Shown piece by piece: positions 34,197 to 45,929 of a stretch of DNA of 64,000 bases. Numbering within the stretch: position 1 is the first letter of the stretch; each line of letters opens with the position of its first letter. The stretch spans positions 172,615,501-172,679,500 of the forward strand of contig NC_069381.1 of the NCBI RefSeq assembly GCF_027475565.1, written 5' to 3'. The notes below the pieces were generated by a model. It saw nothing but the letters and a program-made list of their open reading frames with translations. It searched no databases and was not told where the DNA came from. The position numbers and the translations under genes are program-made. Source of the stretch: Acinonyx jubatus (lineage: Eukaryota > Chordata > Mammalia > Carnivora > Felidae).

Positions 34197-34330
34197 GGGG
34201 TGCCTGGCTGGCTGGGTTCATAGAGCATGAGACTCTTGATCTCAGGGTTGTGAGTTCAAGCCTCATGTCGGGTACAAAATCTGGTTAAACACACACACAA
34301 CAAAAAATAGTAATAAAAAAAAGAAACAAC
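34197..34330 (+). mobile_element. Older CAN SINE lineage, plus
   Basis: GGGGTGCCTGGCTGGCTGGG, GACTCTTGATCTCAGGGTTG, TGAGTTCAAGCC, then a short body and A-rich tail without the long CT tract. Same class as the minus copies at 5618 and 11519. Confidence 0.8.
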
Positions 34331-34434
34331 AACAACAAAGTAAAATAAATACCAAAGGTTAATAAATATATGAAAAAGATTCTCAATTTCACTTATAATC
34401 AAATAAATACTTAAAAAAATACAGACTTTAGAAC

Positions 34435-34665
34435 TCAAAAAAATACACTCTAGAATTAGATTGACTTAGTGTATATCCTGAGTCCGACACTTGTTAGCAA
34501 TCAGTTTTTGGGCAAATAACCTAATCTGTCTGTGTCTACAGTTATTCATGTGGAATAGGGATAATAATAATTTCTCAGTTGAGTTATTATAGACATAAAT
34601 TATTAGGTAAGTATTTAAAGGATAACTGGAATAAAAGAACTACTTAATAAATGTGGCAATCACTA
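34435..34665 (+). repeat. MIR element, plus
   Basis: GGGCAAATAACCTAATCTGT, then AATAGGGATAATAATAATTT and a TTAATAAATGTGG end follow the MIR order. Confidence 0.65.
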
Positions 34666-34789
34666 CCTTACCTTTCATTTTTCACAAGACTTAACCAAAA
34701 TGCCTATTTTATAATAGGTGTTCAATATATATGTATTTGATGAATTAATGCATAATAACATTTCCAACATAGTTAATTTCAGTGAGCCC

Positions 34790-34985
34790 TAATACATGTG
34801 AGGTACATGATCTCATTTAGTATTTCCCATGATTCAGTATGGTGATTATTAATCTCTGCATCAGAGAAAACTTTATACATTATGTAAGAGAAAACTAAGG
34901 CTGAAAACTAAGGCTGAAAGATTAAGTAATTTGCCTATTGCCAGAAAGCTAGTAAGACAGAGCCAGAGTGGAAAACTGAAGTCGA
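34790..34985 (-). repeat. MIR element, minus
   Basis: GATCTCATTTAGTATTTCCC, AAAACTAAGGCTGAAAG, TTAAGTAATTTGCCTATTGC, AGCTAGTAAGACAGAGCCAG: reverse MIR. The GGCTGAAAACTAA unit is locally duplicated. Confidence 0.75.
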
Positions 34986-35006
34986 TAAGACTTCAAAGAT
35001 TTGCTG

Positions 35007-35242
35007 GGGCTTTTTTATTTTTTTAAATTTTTTTAATGTTTATTTGTTTTTGAGAGAGAAAGAGAGAGAGAGTGTGTGAGCAGGGGCAGGGAAGGGGCAG
35101 AGAGAGGGAGAGACACAGAAACTGAAGTGGGCTCCAGCTGTGTGCTGTCAGCACAGCCTGACGTGGGGCTTGAACTCACGAATTGTGAGATCATGACCTG
35201 CGCTGAAGTTGGACGCTTAACCGACTGAGCCACCCAGGCGCC
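35007..35242 (-). mobile_element. CAN SINE, minus
   Basis: Perfect 13-bp target duplication CAAAGATTTGCTG at 34994-35006 and 35243-35255. Ends GAGCCACCCAGGCGCC. Confidence 0.96.
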
Positions 35243-35684
35243 CAAAGATTTGCTGTTTTTTATGTATATAATAACACTTTATTATTCACTCATCTATTAC
35301 ATTGCTGATGTGTATAAGGTGCCATTACTGAAGTCTCACTTGAATATTGGTGAAACTTCAGAGCTATATAACACATCTTATATTCTTATGGATCTTATAG
35401 TCATAAGGAAATATACAAAAATAACATAAAAGTCAGATCATGTTCTGCGTCATTCAAATGGCACTTAACAGAAAGTTATAGAGATTCAGAGAATGGTGTC
35501 ATTCTTGTTTTATGAAAATGGGAGTGAGGTAGGATTCCCAAGGGTCAAAGCAAGGGTGGAATGACCATTTCACATGGAGATATCTGAAGGAAGATGAGTA
35601 GAGTCCATAAGGTCTAAGGCACAAACTAAATATGGCAAAAGTTGGGTTGTGGCATAAAGTTGTGGCATGATGGTAAAATGTTTT

Positions 35685-36110
35685 ATCAGTCAAGGTTCCA
35701 TCTGAGAAACAGAACTACTAGCTTGTACACACACACACATGCACATGTGTGCGCCACACATTTCTCTCAAGGAATGGGTTATGCCGTTATGAGGCTGGCT
35801 GGGCAATTTTGAAAAGCATATTGCAGGCCATCAAAAAGCACAGGCTGGAAGTTCTTGGGCAGGACCTGACCTCAGGTGGAATTTCTTTTTTAGGGACACA
35901 GCAGTTCTATTCTTAAGGCCTTTAAATTGATTGTATTAAACCCACTCAGATTATCTAAGATGTTCTTTTTTACATAAAGTCAACTGATTATAGATGTTAG
36001 TCATATCTACAAAATGACTTATGGCAAAACCTAGATTAGTATTTGACTGAAAACTGGATAATATAAGCTGGCCCAGTCGGCATATAGCACTGACCATCAC
36101 AAGTACTAAT
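35685..36110. repeat. Ancient dispersed repeat with CA-rich core
   Basis: Begins GTCAAGGTTCCATCTGAGAA ACAGAACTA, has a decayed CA/TG tract, and ends GGCCCAGTCGGCATATAG..ACCATCACA. This is the layout of a common mammal-wide repeat (TTAGGGTTCTCCAGAGAAAC .. TTAACCATCACA), possibly LTR-derived. I do not assign a family. Confidence 0.5.
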
Positions 36111-36578
36111 GATGGGCAAGGCTAAAAAGATGAAATTGAGAAGGCTTTGCATGGCAAGAGAAGCAGTGTGAGTAGTGAACTAATCAAGTATGATTTTAGG
36201 AAGATAAATCTGTAATGATCTAAAGTTGATTTGGATCCAGAGCGATAGGAGGACTATCGACTTCTTAGGAAGTTATTTTAATGGTCTAAGTGTGTGATTC
36301 TAAATTTATATAGGGTAATAGATAAACATATAGTGGAAAATAAAGATGTGCTAAATATTCCAGGGAGAGAATTGATGCAACAGAGGAATAATTTATATGT
36401 GGGAAAAAGAAAAAATACCTATTTTCATCATGGGTCAAAAGGAGAATGATCATACTATTAAAAGAATTCCATCACTACATTCACTTTTGGGATCCACTGG
36501 TTACAAATTAATCTGAGTAAGTTTACCAGAGCTGTTCAAGAATCATCATTCTCCTGGGGAAATAGTAACTTTAACATT
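36111..36578. other. Unassigned, possibly ancient repeat
   Basis: Includes GGAAGATAAATCTGTAATGA and TTAGGAAGTTATTTTAATGG TCTAAG, resembling a dispersed ancient repeat often seen in mammals. Too diverged to name. Confidence 0.3.
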
Positions 36579-36595
36579 TAAGTGTTTTCAGTTTT

Positions 36596-36810
36596 TTGTT
36601 TTTTTGTTTTTTTAATGTTTATTTTTGAGAGAGAGAGGAGACAGAGCATGAGCAGGGGCAGAGAGAGAGAGTGAGACACAGAATCTGAAGTAGGCTTCAG
36701 GCTCCAAGCTGTCAGCACAAAGCTCAGTGTGGGGCTCAAACTCACAAACTACGAGATCATGACCTGAGCCAAAGTCAGATGCTTAACCGACTGAGCCACC
36801 CAGGTGCCCC
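36596..36810 (-). mobile_element. CAN SINE, minus
   Basis: 17-bp target duplication TAAGTGTTTTCAGTTTT (36579-36595) versus TAGGTGTTTTCAGTTTT (36811-36827). Ends GAGCCACCCAGGTGCCCC. Confidence 0.96.
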
Positions 36811-36827
36811 TAGGTGTTTTCAGTTTT

Positions 36828-37836
36828 AAAGTAATAGTTTTCTGCTTTCGTGTTATAATTTCTTTAATTTTTTAAGAACATATATTTGATCACATTCTTT
36901 TTCTTTATATAAAATTCTATTTCAAAAATTCACATTTAATATTCAGAGTACATTTATTTTGGGTCATATGTGGATATAAAATAATAGTTATTTTCAAAAG
37001 TATTATTCTGTATAGGGTTCATTAATTTTTTTTTAATGAACAGCAACAGCATTAATAATAGTTCACTGGGAATTCTGCATATTATCCTGTGTACTCTCTA
37101 GTCATGTTTTTCAAACTACAGGTTATGCTTTTTTTTATGAAAAAAATTGGGTCGTGAGTTTAATGCATGGGATCATGGGTGGATCATGTATTTAAAGATG
37201 AAATAGAATAGAAGAGAAAAAAGATAAGACATTTCTAGAATGCATATGGTAAATATTAATTTGTTCCATAAAATTGTGGTTCATAGTCATAAGAGTATGA
37301 AAGCCACTGCCTTCAAACAGTAAACTGCCTTTGAATGGTACCAAAGCCTTCACCAGATTTAACTCATTCAAATCATAAAATAATAATAGGGGGAACTGCT
37401 TAAAAGAGCCATTAAATATTTAATAAAGATGATACACATGTAAATTTAACCACATGTCCTCATTGAATATAGCATCTTAAAATTATTTCTGAATATGCAT
37501 ATATACATGGTAAAGTGATAGAGAAATAGAGTAAAATGTAATTACAAGTTCCCTGTGCACCCATTCATTCACAATGGCTTATACATTTGAATGGAGTTCC
37601 TAATACATGCAAGGTCCTGATCTAGAAAAATAGAATTGGATTAGTCAACCAAAGAGATAAAATCCTGCTCTCCTGGGCTTTATATATAATAAGTAAAATA
37701 ATATTACTTTTTCTGAGAAACACTTGATAACAAAATTATATCTTTATTTCTTAATACATTGATTATTGTATTGATTTGTATTATTTATGTTATTAATATA
37801 GAGTGTTAGTATTATTTATATATTATATGGTGTATA
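36828..37836. other. AT-rich intronic stretch with TA-rich end
   Basis: Unassigned. From about 37740 it becomes a very TA-rich low-complexity region that served as the next SINE target. Confidence 0.5.
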
Positions 37837-37856
37837 TATTAATATATATAGTATTT

Positions 37857-38060
37857 ATTTATTTTGTTAGTTAATGTTTATTTTTGAGACAGAGTGTGAG
37901 TGGGGAGGGGAGGAGAGAGGGGGAGACACAGAATCTGAAGCAGGCTCCAGGCTCTGAGCTGTCAGCACAGAGCCCGACGCGGGGCTCAAACTCACGGACC
38001 GTGAGATCATTATCTGAGCTGAAGTCGGATGCTTAACTGAATGAGCTACCCAGGTGCCCC
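37857..38060 (-). mobile_element. CAN SINE, minus
   Basis: Near-consensus middle (GCCCGACGCGGGGCTC). Ends GAGCTACCCAGGTGCCCC. Target TATTAATATATATA before and TATTAAAATATATA after. Confidence 0.94.
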
Positions 38061-38139
38061 TATTAAAATATATATTATGAACACAACATGTTATTTATTC
38101 ATACAGTATTCATACTTACTCATACAGTACTGCAATGCA

Positions 38140-38600
38140 GAAAAATAAAGCAGGATATTGGGGATTGGGAGAAGTGGGAAAGAGGGAGAGGTGGTGCCGT
38201 GTTACACAGAATGGTCAGGGACGATCTCTGAGGAGGGCAAATGCCTTAGGGAAATGACAAAGTGAGACATGTGGCCACATGCCAGAAGAGCAGTCTGGAC
38301 ATGGCGAGCATTTGCAAGGTGGGAGCATGCTTGCCTAGTCAAAATCTTATCAGGGGTTGGGGTGGCTGGAATGCAGTAGAATGTGGTGGAAGGATGGGAA
38401 GCCCCAAAGGCACATGTAGAGTAGAGCAGGTGGGACAGTGGGTGCCTTGTAGTTCTTGCAGGGCCTTGGAGCCCTTGCCCAGGCAAGGAGAGTGATTGTG
38501 GCTTGAAGCTGAGTAGGACCTGAAGGAGGAAGGTGGTGGGCATTGGGGGATATTTTGAAGATAATGCTGATAGGGCCTATAGATGGATTGTGTAGGAGCT
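38140..38600. repeat. Ancient G-rich dispersed repeat fragment
   Basis: GAATGGTCAGGGACGATCTC TGAGGAGGGCAAATG, later GGGTGCCTTGTAGTTCTTGC and GAAGCTGAGTAGGACC. This resembles a mammal-wide repeat of the type AGGGAAGGCCTCTCTGAGGAGGTGACATT. The open frames on both strands here (for example 113 codons on the minus strand at 38202-38543) arise within it and are not genes. Confidence 0.4.
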
Positions 38601-38956
38601 TTCTATTTCTGCTATAATTAGAACAGTAAGCAGAAATTTAAAAAAATGTTTTGATCACCCTTAAGGAAGGCCATAGGATTTTCCATTCCTTCCAAATTTT
38701 GATGAGACTGCTAAACTGTCTTTTCTTTAAAGGTGAAATACTGGAAAACTTTTACTTTAACAAACTTAATATTCTGTTGATGTGAAGTGGTCATTTTTCA
38801 AATGAAGAATTATGATGCTTCATAAAAGAACACTTATTTATTAAAAGTTTTATTCTAAAGAGTTAGCATGCCAGTTTGCACTATTTTTGAGCAGAGAGCC
38901 AGCGTTCCTTCATTGTCCGTTTGCTGTGTTCCAAGTTTTAAAAGTGAGTGAATCCA

Positions 38957-39167
38957 GGGGCACCTGGTGGCTTAGTCGGTTAAGCGTCCGGCTTGGGCTC
39001 AGGTCACTGTCTCATGGTTCATGAGTTCGAGCCCTGCGTCAGGCTCTGTGCTGACAGCTCACAGCCTGGATCCTACATTGGATTCTGTGTTTCCCTCTCT
39101 CGCTGCCTTCCCTCACTCACGCTCGGTCCCTCTCTTTAAAAAAAAAAAATAATAATTAGAAAACAAA
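38957..39167 (+). mobile_element. CAN SINE, plus
   Basis: Head GGGGCACCTGGTGGCTTAGT. 20-bp target duplication with one difference: TTTAAAAGTGAGTGAATCCA (38937-38956) and TTTAAGAGTGAGTGAATCCA (39168-39187). Confidence 0.96.
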
Positions 39168-39187
39168 TTTAAGAGTGAGTGAATCCA

Positions 39188-39834
39188 AAACAAATGGGAA
39201 CGGGACTTTGACCTTAAAAACCTATGACTTCCCATGGGGAGGAAGAACGGGCACCAGAAACAAACAAACAAAAAAAAAGTTGGAAGAAAACTAAATAGAT
39301 TATGACCAACAAGATAAAATATGAATGTCAAAGAGAAGTTTGAAGTGAAAGACAATGTTATATATCAATGATTTCTAGAGGTATCAGAGTTTCATATGTG
39401 AAACATGCAGTTTGCCATTAGGTGTATTTGGTAAGAGATAAGGCTTCACTGAGCTGTGACCCCCAGTATCTTCCTGACGAAGTGAGTTGTTGGTTTTCTG
39501 CCAGTCTTTCTCAGTCTCACAACCTAATCTTCCTTAACATTTATAACCTGTAGGCTCTTATTTGGCTTCCAAAAACAAACAAACAAAAAAAACCCAGCAA
39601 AGAACAGCAACAATAACAACAAAACCCATGAAAAGCAGATGCAATCTCAGGATAGTAAGTGGTTAGAACTTGAGTATCCTAACCCTCAGTAGTTGAAATC
39701 CCCATCTTAGCCACTTACAGTTGGAACTTCTAACAAACCTCTTAATAGTAGTTGATATAGACAAATCAGAACCTAGATTTGTGGCATGTTCATATGTCCC
39801 CAACAATAGCAAGGCTGTACCCCAACAACTCCAC
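39188..39834. other. Intronic stretch, nothing recognised
   Basis: Two short (AAAC)n patches lie at about 39260-39280 and 39572-39592. Confidence 0.45.
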
Positions 39835-39850
39835 TGATGTTATCAGAATT

Positions 39851-39883
39851 AAGATAAAAATTTTTTAATGTTTATTTATTTTT

Positions 39884-39916
<33 letters not shown>

Positions 39917-40085
39917 TGTGAGTGGGGTAGGGACAGAGAGACAGAGACAGAGACAGAATCTGAAGCAGGCTTCAGCCTCTGAGCTGTCAGCACAAATCCT
40001 GACACGGAGCTCGAACCCAGGAACCACGAGATCCTGACCTGAGCTGAAGTCAGATGTTCAACTGACTGGGCCACCCAGGCACCCC
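39851..40085 (-). mobile_element. CAN SINE, minus
   Basis: CAGAGA-type tract. Ends GGCCACCCAGGCACCCC. Target TGATGTTATCAGAATT (39835-39850) versus TGATGTTATGAGAATT (40086-40101). Confidence 0.95.
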
Positions 40086-40144
40086 TGATGTTATGAGAAT
40101 TTTATCAGAATAACTACATCATTGCTGCATCCTATTGCAGTGAT

Positions 40145-40305
40145 TGGAGCAGCACTTCTCAAACTATCCGGGTTCAAATTTCAGCTCTCTCAGTTAATAT
40201 CTGAATTATGTGACTTTTCTCAAGTTTTCCCATTTGTAAAATAGGATTAATAATTGTACCTACTTCATTGGACTGTTAGAAGGTTTAAATGAGTTAATAA
40301 ATTAA
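40145..40305 (+). repeat. MIR element, plus
   Basis: GGGTTCAAATTTCAGCTCTC, TGTGACTTTTCTCAAGTTTT, CCCATTTGTAAAATAGGATTA, TTGTACCTACTTCATTGGAC, AATGAGTTAATAAA. Cut at its 3' end by the next SINE insertion. Confidence 0.85.
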
Positions 40306-40320
40306 AAACCTCTTCAATCA

Positions 40321-40523
40321 GGGGCGCCTGGGTGGTTCAGTTGGTTAAGCAAACGGCTTCGGCCTAGGTCATGATCTTGGTGTTTCCGAGTTCAAGCCCC
40401 GTGTCAGGCTCTGTGCTGACAGCTCAGAGCCTGGAGCCTGCTTCCCATTCTGTGTGTCCTTCTCTCTCTGCCCCTCCCCTGCTCTCTCTCTCTCTCAAAA
40501 ATAAACTCTAAAAAAAAAAAAAT
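40321..40523 (+). mobile_element. CAN SINE, plus, inserted at MIR edge
   Basis: Perfect 19-bp target duplication TTAAAAACCTCTTCAATCA at 40302-40320 and 40524-40542. Head GGGGCGCCTGGGTGGTTCAG. The CT tract is short. Confidence 0.97.
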
Positions 40524-40542
40524 TTAAAAACCTCTTCAATCA

Positions 40543-42127
40543 AGGTCTCGTATATCAAAAGCTTATTATTAGTAGCATTATAGACAGTGTTCTGTGAAGT
40601 CTGGAGTTGCACTAGTTATTATCTCTTGAAAATTATTTAGTGTTTGCATTATTGCCTGAAAAACAGAATAAAGTTCTTAGAATACATGTCAGGTTATGTT
40701 TTCTGTTCACATCAGAATCAGAAGCAATGAGATTAGCCCATGTACCTGCAGTGGCCAGCTTGAGAATTTCAGTGGGGAAGGAATAGCTTTTCCTGTAAGC
40801 ATGACAGGAGACTGCTGACCTTGTAGGTTTATATACCAGAGAAGGTTTTGATTGTTAAAGAAAGATACCATTGTAATCATACTTTCCTATTACCTTGAGT
40901 TTTCAGCAACTGCATTCTGGAGCAAGATGGTAATGCAAAGATCATCTTGGTCTTAAAATCAAATGCAGAAATATCAGGAAGTCCATGCATACCTTATAAA
41001 ACTGTTGTGGAGTTTTACAAGTAAAAAGTTAATGAAGAGAGACAATTACAACATTATGTGGCCTAATGACTCATGGTACAGAAAGGCTTTAATGTAACTA
41101 AATCATTTTACTAATGACTTCTCAAATCATTTTTTGTGAATATATGATAAATTACCCTTCAATGAAGTGTTAATATTGGTTTATGACTTAATAGAAGAAA
41201 ATCTGGGTCTCAGAAATAAATACTGCAGTGTCAGAAACAATGGAAATAAGCAGAGAAAACATTCAAATTGAACCCTGTGGAATCATTGAAAGTTGGGTAA
41301 AAGATACATCCCTATAATTGATGAGATGCATTTCCAAAGCATCCAAAGTGGTTTAGAATTCCAAATTCATGAGATTCCTTAGAGCAGCTTTATAGTAGCA
41401 GTAAACACAAGCATTTGCCAATTTTGCTGGTTGTAGATACCAGGGGGAACGTAAAAAAAAATATATATATATATATCAAAGCCCATAAGAGCTTAACTGC
41501 ATTCCATGTAATTCATTTCATTTGTTCAAAAATGAATCTTAGTTAATCTCAAAGCATAGGAGCCATTTTTAAAAAAAGAAATTTTATATAGAGCCTTTCA
41601 AAAAAGTTTTCTTAGACATTAGAACTGTTTTTTCATAATGCTAGTATGTATAACATATTCATTCCAAACATTTTGAAACTGTAGTATGAGCATAAAAATT
41701 GAACATTAACCATCATTCTTTCCAATTAAAAAAGTGATATGTGCTATATCAAATATATTGGAAATAATTCTGCATCTGTACTATTTGGAAATGTCCCTTT
41801 ATGTACCACAGCAACACTGACACGTACTAAAAAAGGAAATTAGAGAGCTATAGTATGTTATTTTCCCATTGCTTGCTTCAGAATGGTAAGCTTAAAAGTT
41901 TTCATGCTAAACAATGTGAAAACAAATAAGAATATAGTAATGATGGGAAATTTGCTGAATTATGGCTTTATAGTTGGTACGTGCTTATAGAATACAAGAA
42001 TAAATGGAAAAAGAGAAATGGCAGTAAGCACCTATCATTACTTAATTTCTCAATTTTTGAGATGAACTTATAAAATGAATTTAATTTCTGGAAAGCATAT
42101 GTTTGTTTTAAAAGAGCATATGCTTAG

Positions 42128-42128
<1 letters not shown>
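40543..42128. other. AT-rich intronic stretch, nothing recognised
   Basis: A short TA run lies at about 41458-41476. No repeat or gene signature otherwise. Confidence 0.45.
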
Positions 42129-42176
<48 letters not shown>

Positions 42177-42183
42177 TGTGTGT
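42129..42183. repeat. (TG)n microsatellite
   Basis: About 25 TG units, interrupted once by GCGCG near 42173. The longest dinucleotide run in the window. Confidence 0.97.
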
Positions 42184-42224
42184 TTCCTAAAGTTTTCCCG
42201 GGTAACTGAAATAGTTATTTTTTT

Positions 42225-42370
42225 AAAATTTTTATTTATTCATTACTACTTTTTTTATTGATGTATATATTGACATCTACATTATGTCAGTTTCAGGTAT
42301 ACAACATACTGATTAGATGTATGGTATATGGCAAAATGGTTACCACAAAAAAGTCTAGTAAACATAATTT
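42225..42370 (-). repeat. L1M-type 3'UTR fragment, minus
   Basis: TTTTTTATTGATGTATATAT, TTATGTCAGTTTCAGGTATA, CAACATACTGATTAGATGTA, AAAATGGTTACCACA match the reversed 3'UTR of old L1 elements. Confidence 0.6.
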
Positions 42371-42465
42371 TGAAGGTAATCATCATTGTATACTTTACAT
42401 ATGAGAATTCTCTTTAAAATGTTGTATAGCTTCTAGAAATTACTCAATAGAAATTAAAAACTCCA

Positions 42466-42660
42466 GGGGCACCTGGGTGGCTCAGTTGATTAAGCATCTG
42501 ACTTCGGCTCAGGTCATGATCTCCCAGTTTGTGAGTTCGAGCCCCACATAGGGCTCTGTGCTGTCAGGGCAGATCCTGTCTCCCTCCCTCTCCCCCCTCT
42601 CCTGTGCATGTTCTCTCCCTTTCTCTCTGTCTCAAAAATAAATAAATCTTAAAAAAAATA
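42466..42660 (+). mobile_element. CAN SINE, plus, internally shortened
   Basis: Head GGGGCACCTGGGTGGCTCAG. The middle is shortened (CTGTCAGGGCAGATCCTGTC). Tail AATAAATAAATCTTAAAAAA. Target duplication unclear. Confidence 0.93.
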
Positions 42661-43454
42661 ATAATCCCTTCATCTTTATTCTCATTTCTCATAGGTCCTT
42701 CAAAAAATGCTCACCTCTTTACTGATTTTCCTATATTTAGCATATGCTTATTTTAGTTACCAAAACTGCTATTGAAATCAACTTGATAAAAGGATTATTT
42801 TTTTTTTTTTACATTTTCAAACATTTTCCCCCCAAATTACAAAATTCCCTATTGGCCCAGACCTTTAAATATTCCAAGCTTCAGAATGCTACCACTTGAT
42901 TCCTTTGAGACCAAGTCAGACTTTTCCTTCTTCACAAACATTCTTTGCCTATGAACAAACTTTGTTGTGATTTCATATAGTGCCAAACATATCCATGTAG
43001 AAATATTAAATAAATGATAAATGTATCAAGCATTCAGAAAATTTCCCATATATAACAAGGTGGTCTCCAGTTGAAGAAGTATTTAAAGATAAATAACATC
43101 TTAGGCAATATTTATCCAGGGGCTATGTTAACAATAATATCATTAAGCAGAGCAGAATGAGAGAAATAAAATACTTTACAAAAACTTACACTTTGTGGCC
43201 TCTCTGTTATGGAGGTAAATACATAGACTTTATTTAGTCTGCTTTAGCTCACATCTCTGCCAAACTGCTGACTGGTTTTAAATGATGTCCAAAGGGTCAA
43301 TTAACACACAAAGCCACATAGACAAACCAATTTCACAATGAACACATATAAAGGGAAGACATGTATACACATTCTATTTTGTCTTTGGAATCATTCATCT
43401 GCTTCCTAAGTAGGTTATCTCTTTCAAATTGGGAATCATATTTTGCAAAGGAAA
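42661..43454. other. Intronic stretch, nothing recognised
   Basis: AT-rich, no signatures found. Confidence 0.45.
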
Positions 43455-43610
43455 GAAAAATGGACATAGACTAGTAGATTTGATTTCTAGACTGAATTTT
43501 CCTACTATCTTGCTGTGTAAGCTTGAGCCTCACATTATTTTATCAAGAAGATGATGGAATTAGAAGACTCACGAAGTCCTTTTCAACACTAAAAGTCAAT
43601 GAATCTGTTA
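43455..43610 (+). repeat. Possible MIR fragment, plus
   Basis: TTGATTTCTAGACTGAATTT, ATCTTGCTGTGTAAGCTTGA and AAGATGATGGAATTAGAAGA loosely follow a MIR-type order. Strongly diverged. Confidence 0.4.
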
Positions 43611-43700
43611 TACATAAAATGTCTTTTATTTTTTAAGAAAAAGATACTGTAGTCCATTGTGAAATGTAAGGAATAATTAATATGGAGTTTTTAGTTTCTT

Positions 43701-43775
43701 TTTTTTTTAATGTTTGTTTAGAGAGAGAAAGAAAGCCAGGGAGGGGTAGAGAGAGAGGAGGACAGAGGATCTGGA
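43701..43775 (-). mobile_element. Truncated CAN SINE, minus (tail part only)
   Basis: TTTTTTTAATGTTTGTTTAG, GA-rich tract and GGGGTAGAGAGAGAGG, then a break at GAGGATCTGGATC. The tRNA-related head is absent. Confidence 0.8.
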
Positions 43776-44769
43776 TCAAGTTATTTATATTTAAACATCA
43801 AATCAGCATTATTAGCGGATATATGGTTGCATTTCAAATATTGATTGGAAAGATGTTAACTGGAAGCAAGTTGCCTCCAGAATTCTTTGTCATTTGTTTC
43901 TGGTATTGTGAGATAAGAAAAGTAGCCAATTCCCTTCAGAGACAAGAGTCTCTTCTGAAGGCAAAGGCAAAATTCCAGCTGACAGTGTCCTTACATTTTA
44001 GGAGATGTGCGGAGGAAGTGGCCATCTTTCGTCTCTTAAGAAATAGATACATACATATATTTAAAACAAACTGAAGTCATTTTTGTCTTTCTTCTAATCT
44101 TATGAACTATGGGAAACTTCATCTCCATAACAATTATGCATATTTTTACATTTAAGAATGGTCTCCTGTTGTGTGCCGTTTTCTTCAGTTTCTAAGAAAG
44201 TGTTTGTTATCTTCTCTTTTCTCTTCCTGCTGGAATAAGCAGCTCCTTTTTCTGAACCTTTAAAATTCATATTCAAGAAAGTACAAGTGGAGTCCAGTCT
44301 CAATCTTTGTGCTAGATAGTATTGGAGCATCTTCTTTCTCTGTAACTCGCATAGTTTGATTGCAAAGCAGTAAAAAGAAAGGCCATCGGGAGCTAAAGAT
44401 CTGATGTAATTTATGCAACCATAGTCTTCCAAAAGATGCATCTCAGAATATAGAGAATACAGATAAAACTTGGAAGAAGCACTTGTTCACGCTATAGGTC
44501 TGCACTGTATTATTTGCTAAGAATAATAACTTTATTATTTCGTCAACATGATAAATGCTGATTATTAAAAATTAAGCAGTGCAGAAAAGCACAGAAATAT
44601 AGAAATCAACCCAATGCTCAAAATCATCTCAGGCAGAAACAACCCACTGGTAAACCCAGTGTTTACCAGAAGTCCAGGTAATCTGGACTCTCTCTGAATA
44701 AATACAAATGCAAGAATAGATGTATGGATTTAAAAAATAACATTCAGCAGTATATAAACAACTCTATAC
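43776..44769. other. Unassigned stretch with two mid-sized open frames
   Basis: A plus-strand frame at 43682-44074 (130 codons, starting inside SINE sequence) and a minus-strand frame at 44100-44441 (113 codons) show no domain, signal peptide or codon pattern I recognise. Chance frames of this size are expected in a window this large. Confidence 0.4.
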
Positions 44770-44935
44770 TAGTAACTTTCTGTGCACTTCACATCTGTCA
44801 TCTCATTTAATCTTCACAAATGCCCAATGAGATTAGGTCTATTAATATCCCCCATTTAACAGCAAAATTGTAACATTAAACTGGAAATGGTCAAATAGTT
44901 AAGGAGAATGAGTCTGGGAATGAGCCAGATAGTCC
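44770..44935 (-). repeat. MIR element, minus
   Basis: CATCTCATTTAATCTTCACA, AATGCCCAATGAGATTAGGT, TTAATATCCCCCATTTAACA: the reverse MIR 3' part. Confidence 0.75.
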
Positions 44936-44985
44936 TATCCAAATAGATAGTTTGGAAGAATAAACTTTATAAGGAGGAAATTATA

Positions 44986-45196
44986 GGGGTTCCTAGGGGA
45001 CTCCTTCAGTTAAGTATCTGACTTCAGCTCAGGTCATGATCATGGTTCATGAATTCAGCCCTGCGTCGGTTTCTGTGCTGACAGCTCGAAGCCTGCTTGG
45101 GATTCTCCCTCTCTTCTTCTCCCTCTCTCTCTGTCTTTCCCCCATTCTCTCTCTCTCTCTCTCAAAAATAAATAAATAAACTAAAAAAAATTTTTA
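44986..45196 (+). mobile_element. CAN SINE, plus, diverged
   Basis: Head GGGGTTCCTAGGGGACTCCT. Deletions in the middle. Tail AATAAATAAACTAAAAAAAA. Confidence 0.9.
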
Positions 45197-45711
45197 AAGA
45201 AATATTGTAACATGCATGCTATTTTACAGTAAAAAACATTGAACTTTACTTGAATTTAACAAACCAAAAAATAAAATTTAAGTGAATTAAAGGAGTTACT
45301 AAATTTCAGAAACGTGTATCTTAGCCAAAAGGGATATTAGTTCCTGAAAGATTGCTCTAAGGTTAAAGGAAGACATTTATGAAAGTCATTAGCTGTTTGG
45401 TATCCTTATGTTTTTCCTTAATAGCGCATTTCAGTTTTTGATAGCATGTATGTATGAATGATGAAGTAGGTAGCCTACTTACATTCCTCCTTATAGTGTG
45501 CTCCACTTCCCAGGTTTTGTTGCTCATTTCAATTCTACTTGCCAGGATTCGCAACATTTATATTTTGTTCTGAAACTATAATTCCCTTAGTAGTTTAGAT
45601 GTAATTTTATATTGAAATGGATTCAGATCACCAACACTCCACCTACCATTTCTTCTCTGTTTCTCAGTTCTTTATTTGATTTTGGTTTTCCTCTTAAAAA
45701 TTTTTTTTAAA
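45197..45711. other. Intronic stretch, nothing recognised
   Basis: No signature found. Confidence 0.45.
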
Positions 45712-45724
45712 AAAAGACTCAATA

Positions 45725-45929
45725 GGGCACCTGGGTGGCTCAGTCAGTTAGGCGTCTGACTTCAGCTCTGGTCATGATCTCACAGCTCCTGGGTTCGAGC
45801 CCCATGTCAGGATCTGTGCTGACAGCTCAGAGCCTGGAGCCTGCTTCAGATTCTGTATCTCCCTCTCTCTCTGCCCCTCCCCAAATTGCGCCCTCTCTCA
45901 AAAATAAATAAACATTAAGAAAATTTTTT
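45725..45929 (+). mobile_element. CAN SINE, plus
   Basis: Perfect 13-bp target duplication AAAAGACTCAATA at 45712-45724 and 45930-45942. Head GGGCACCTGGGTGGCTCAG. Confidence 0.96.

Noticed and set aside
38202..38543. Overlapping open frames on both strands in a GC-richer block
   Set aside because: The block resembles a dispersed ancient repeat. Frames on both strands reflect low stop density from base composition.
43682..44441. Open frames of 130 (plus) and 113 (minus) codons, possible small genes
   Set aside because: The first starts inside a truncated SINE, and neither shows a domain or splice context. At roughly 6-7 percent stop codons in AT-rich DNA, a few frames of this length are expected by chance in 128 kb of double-strand sequence.
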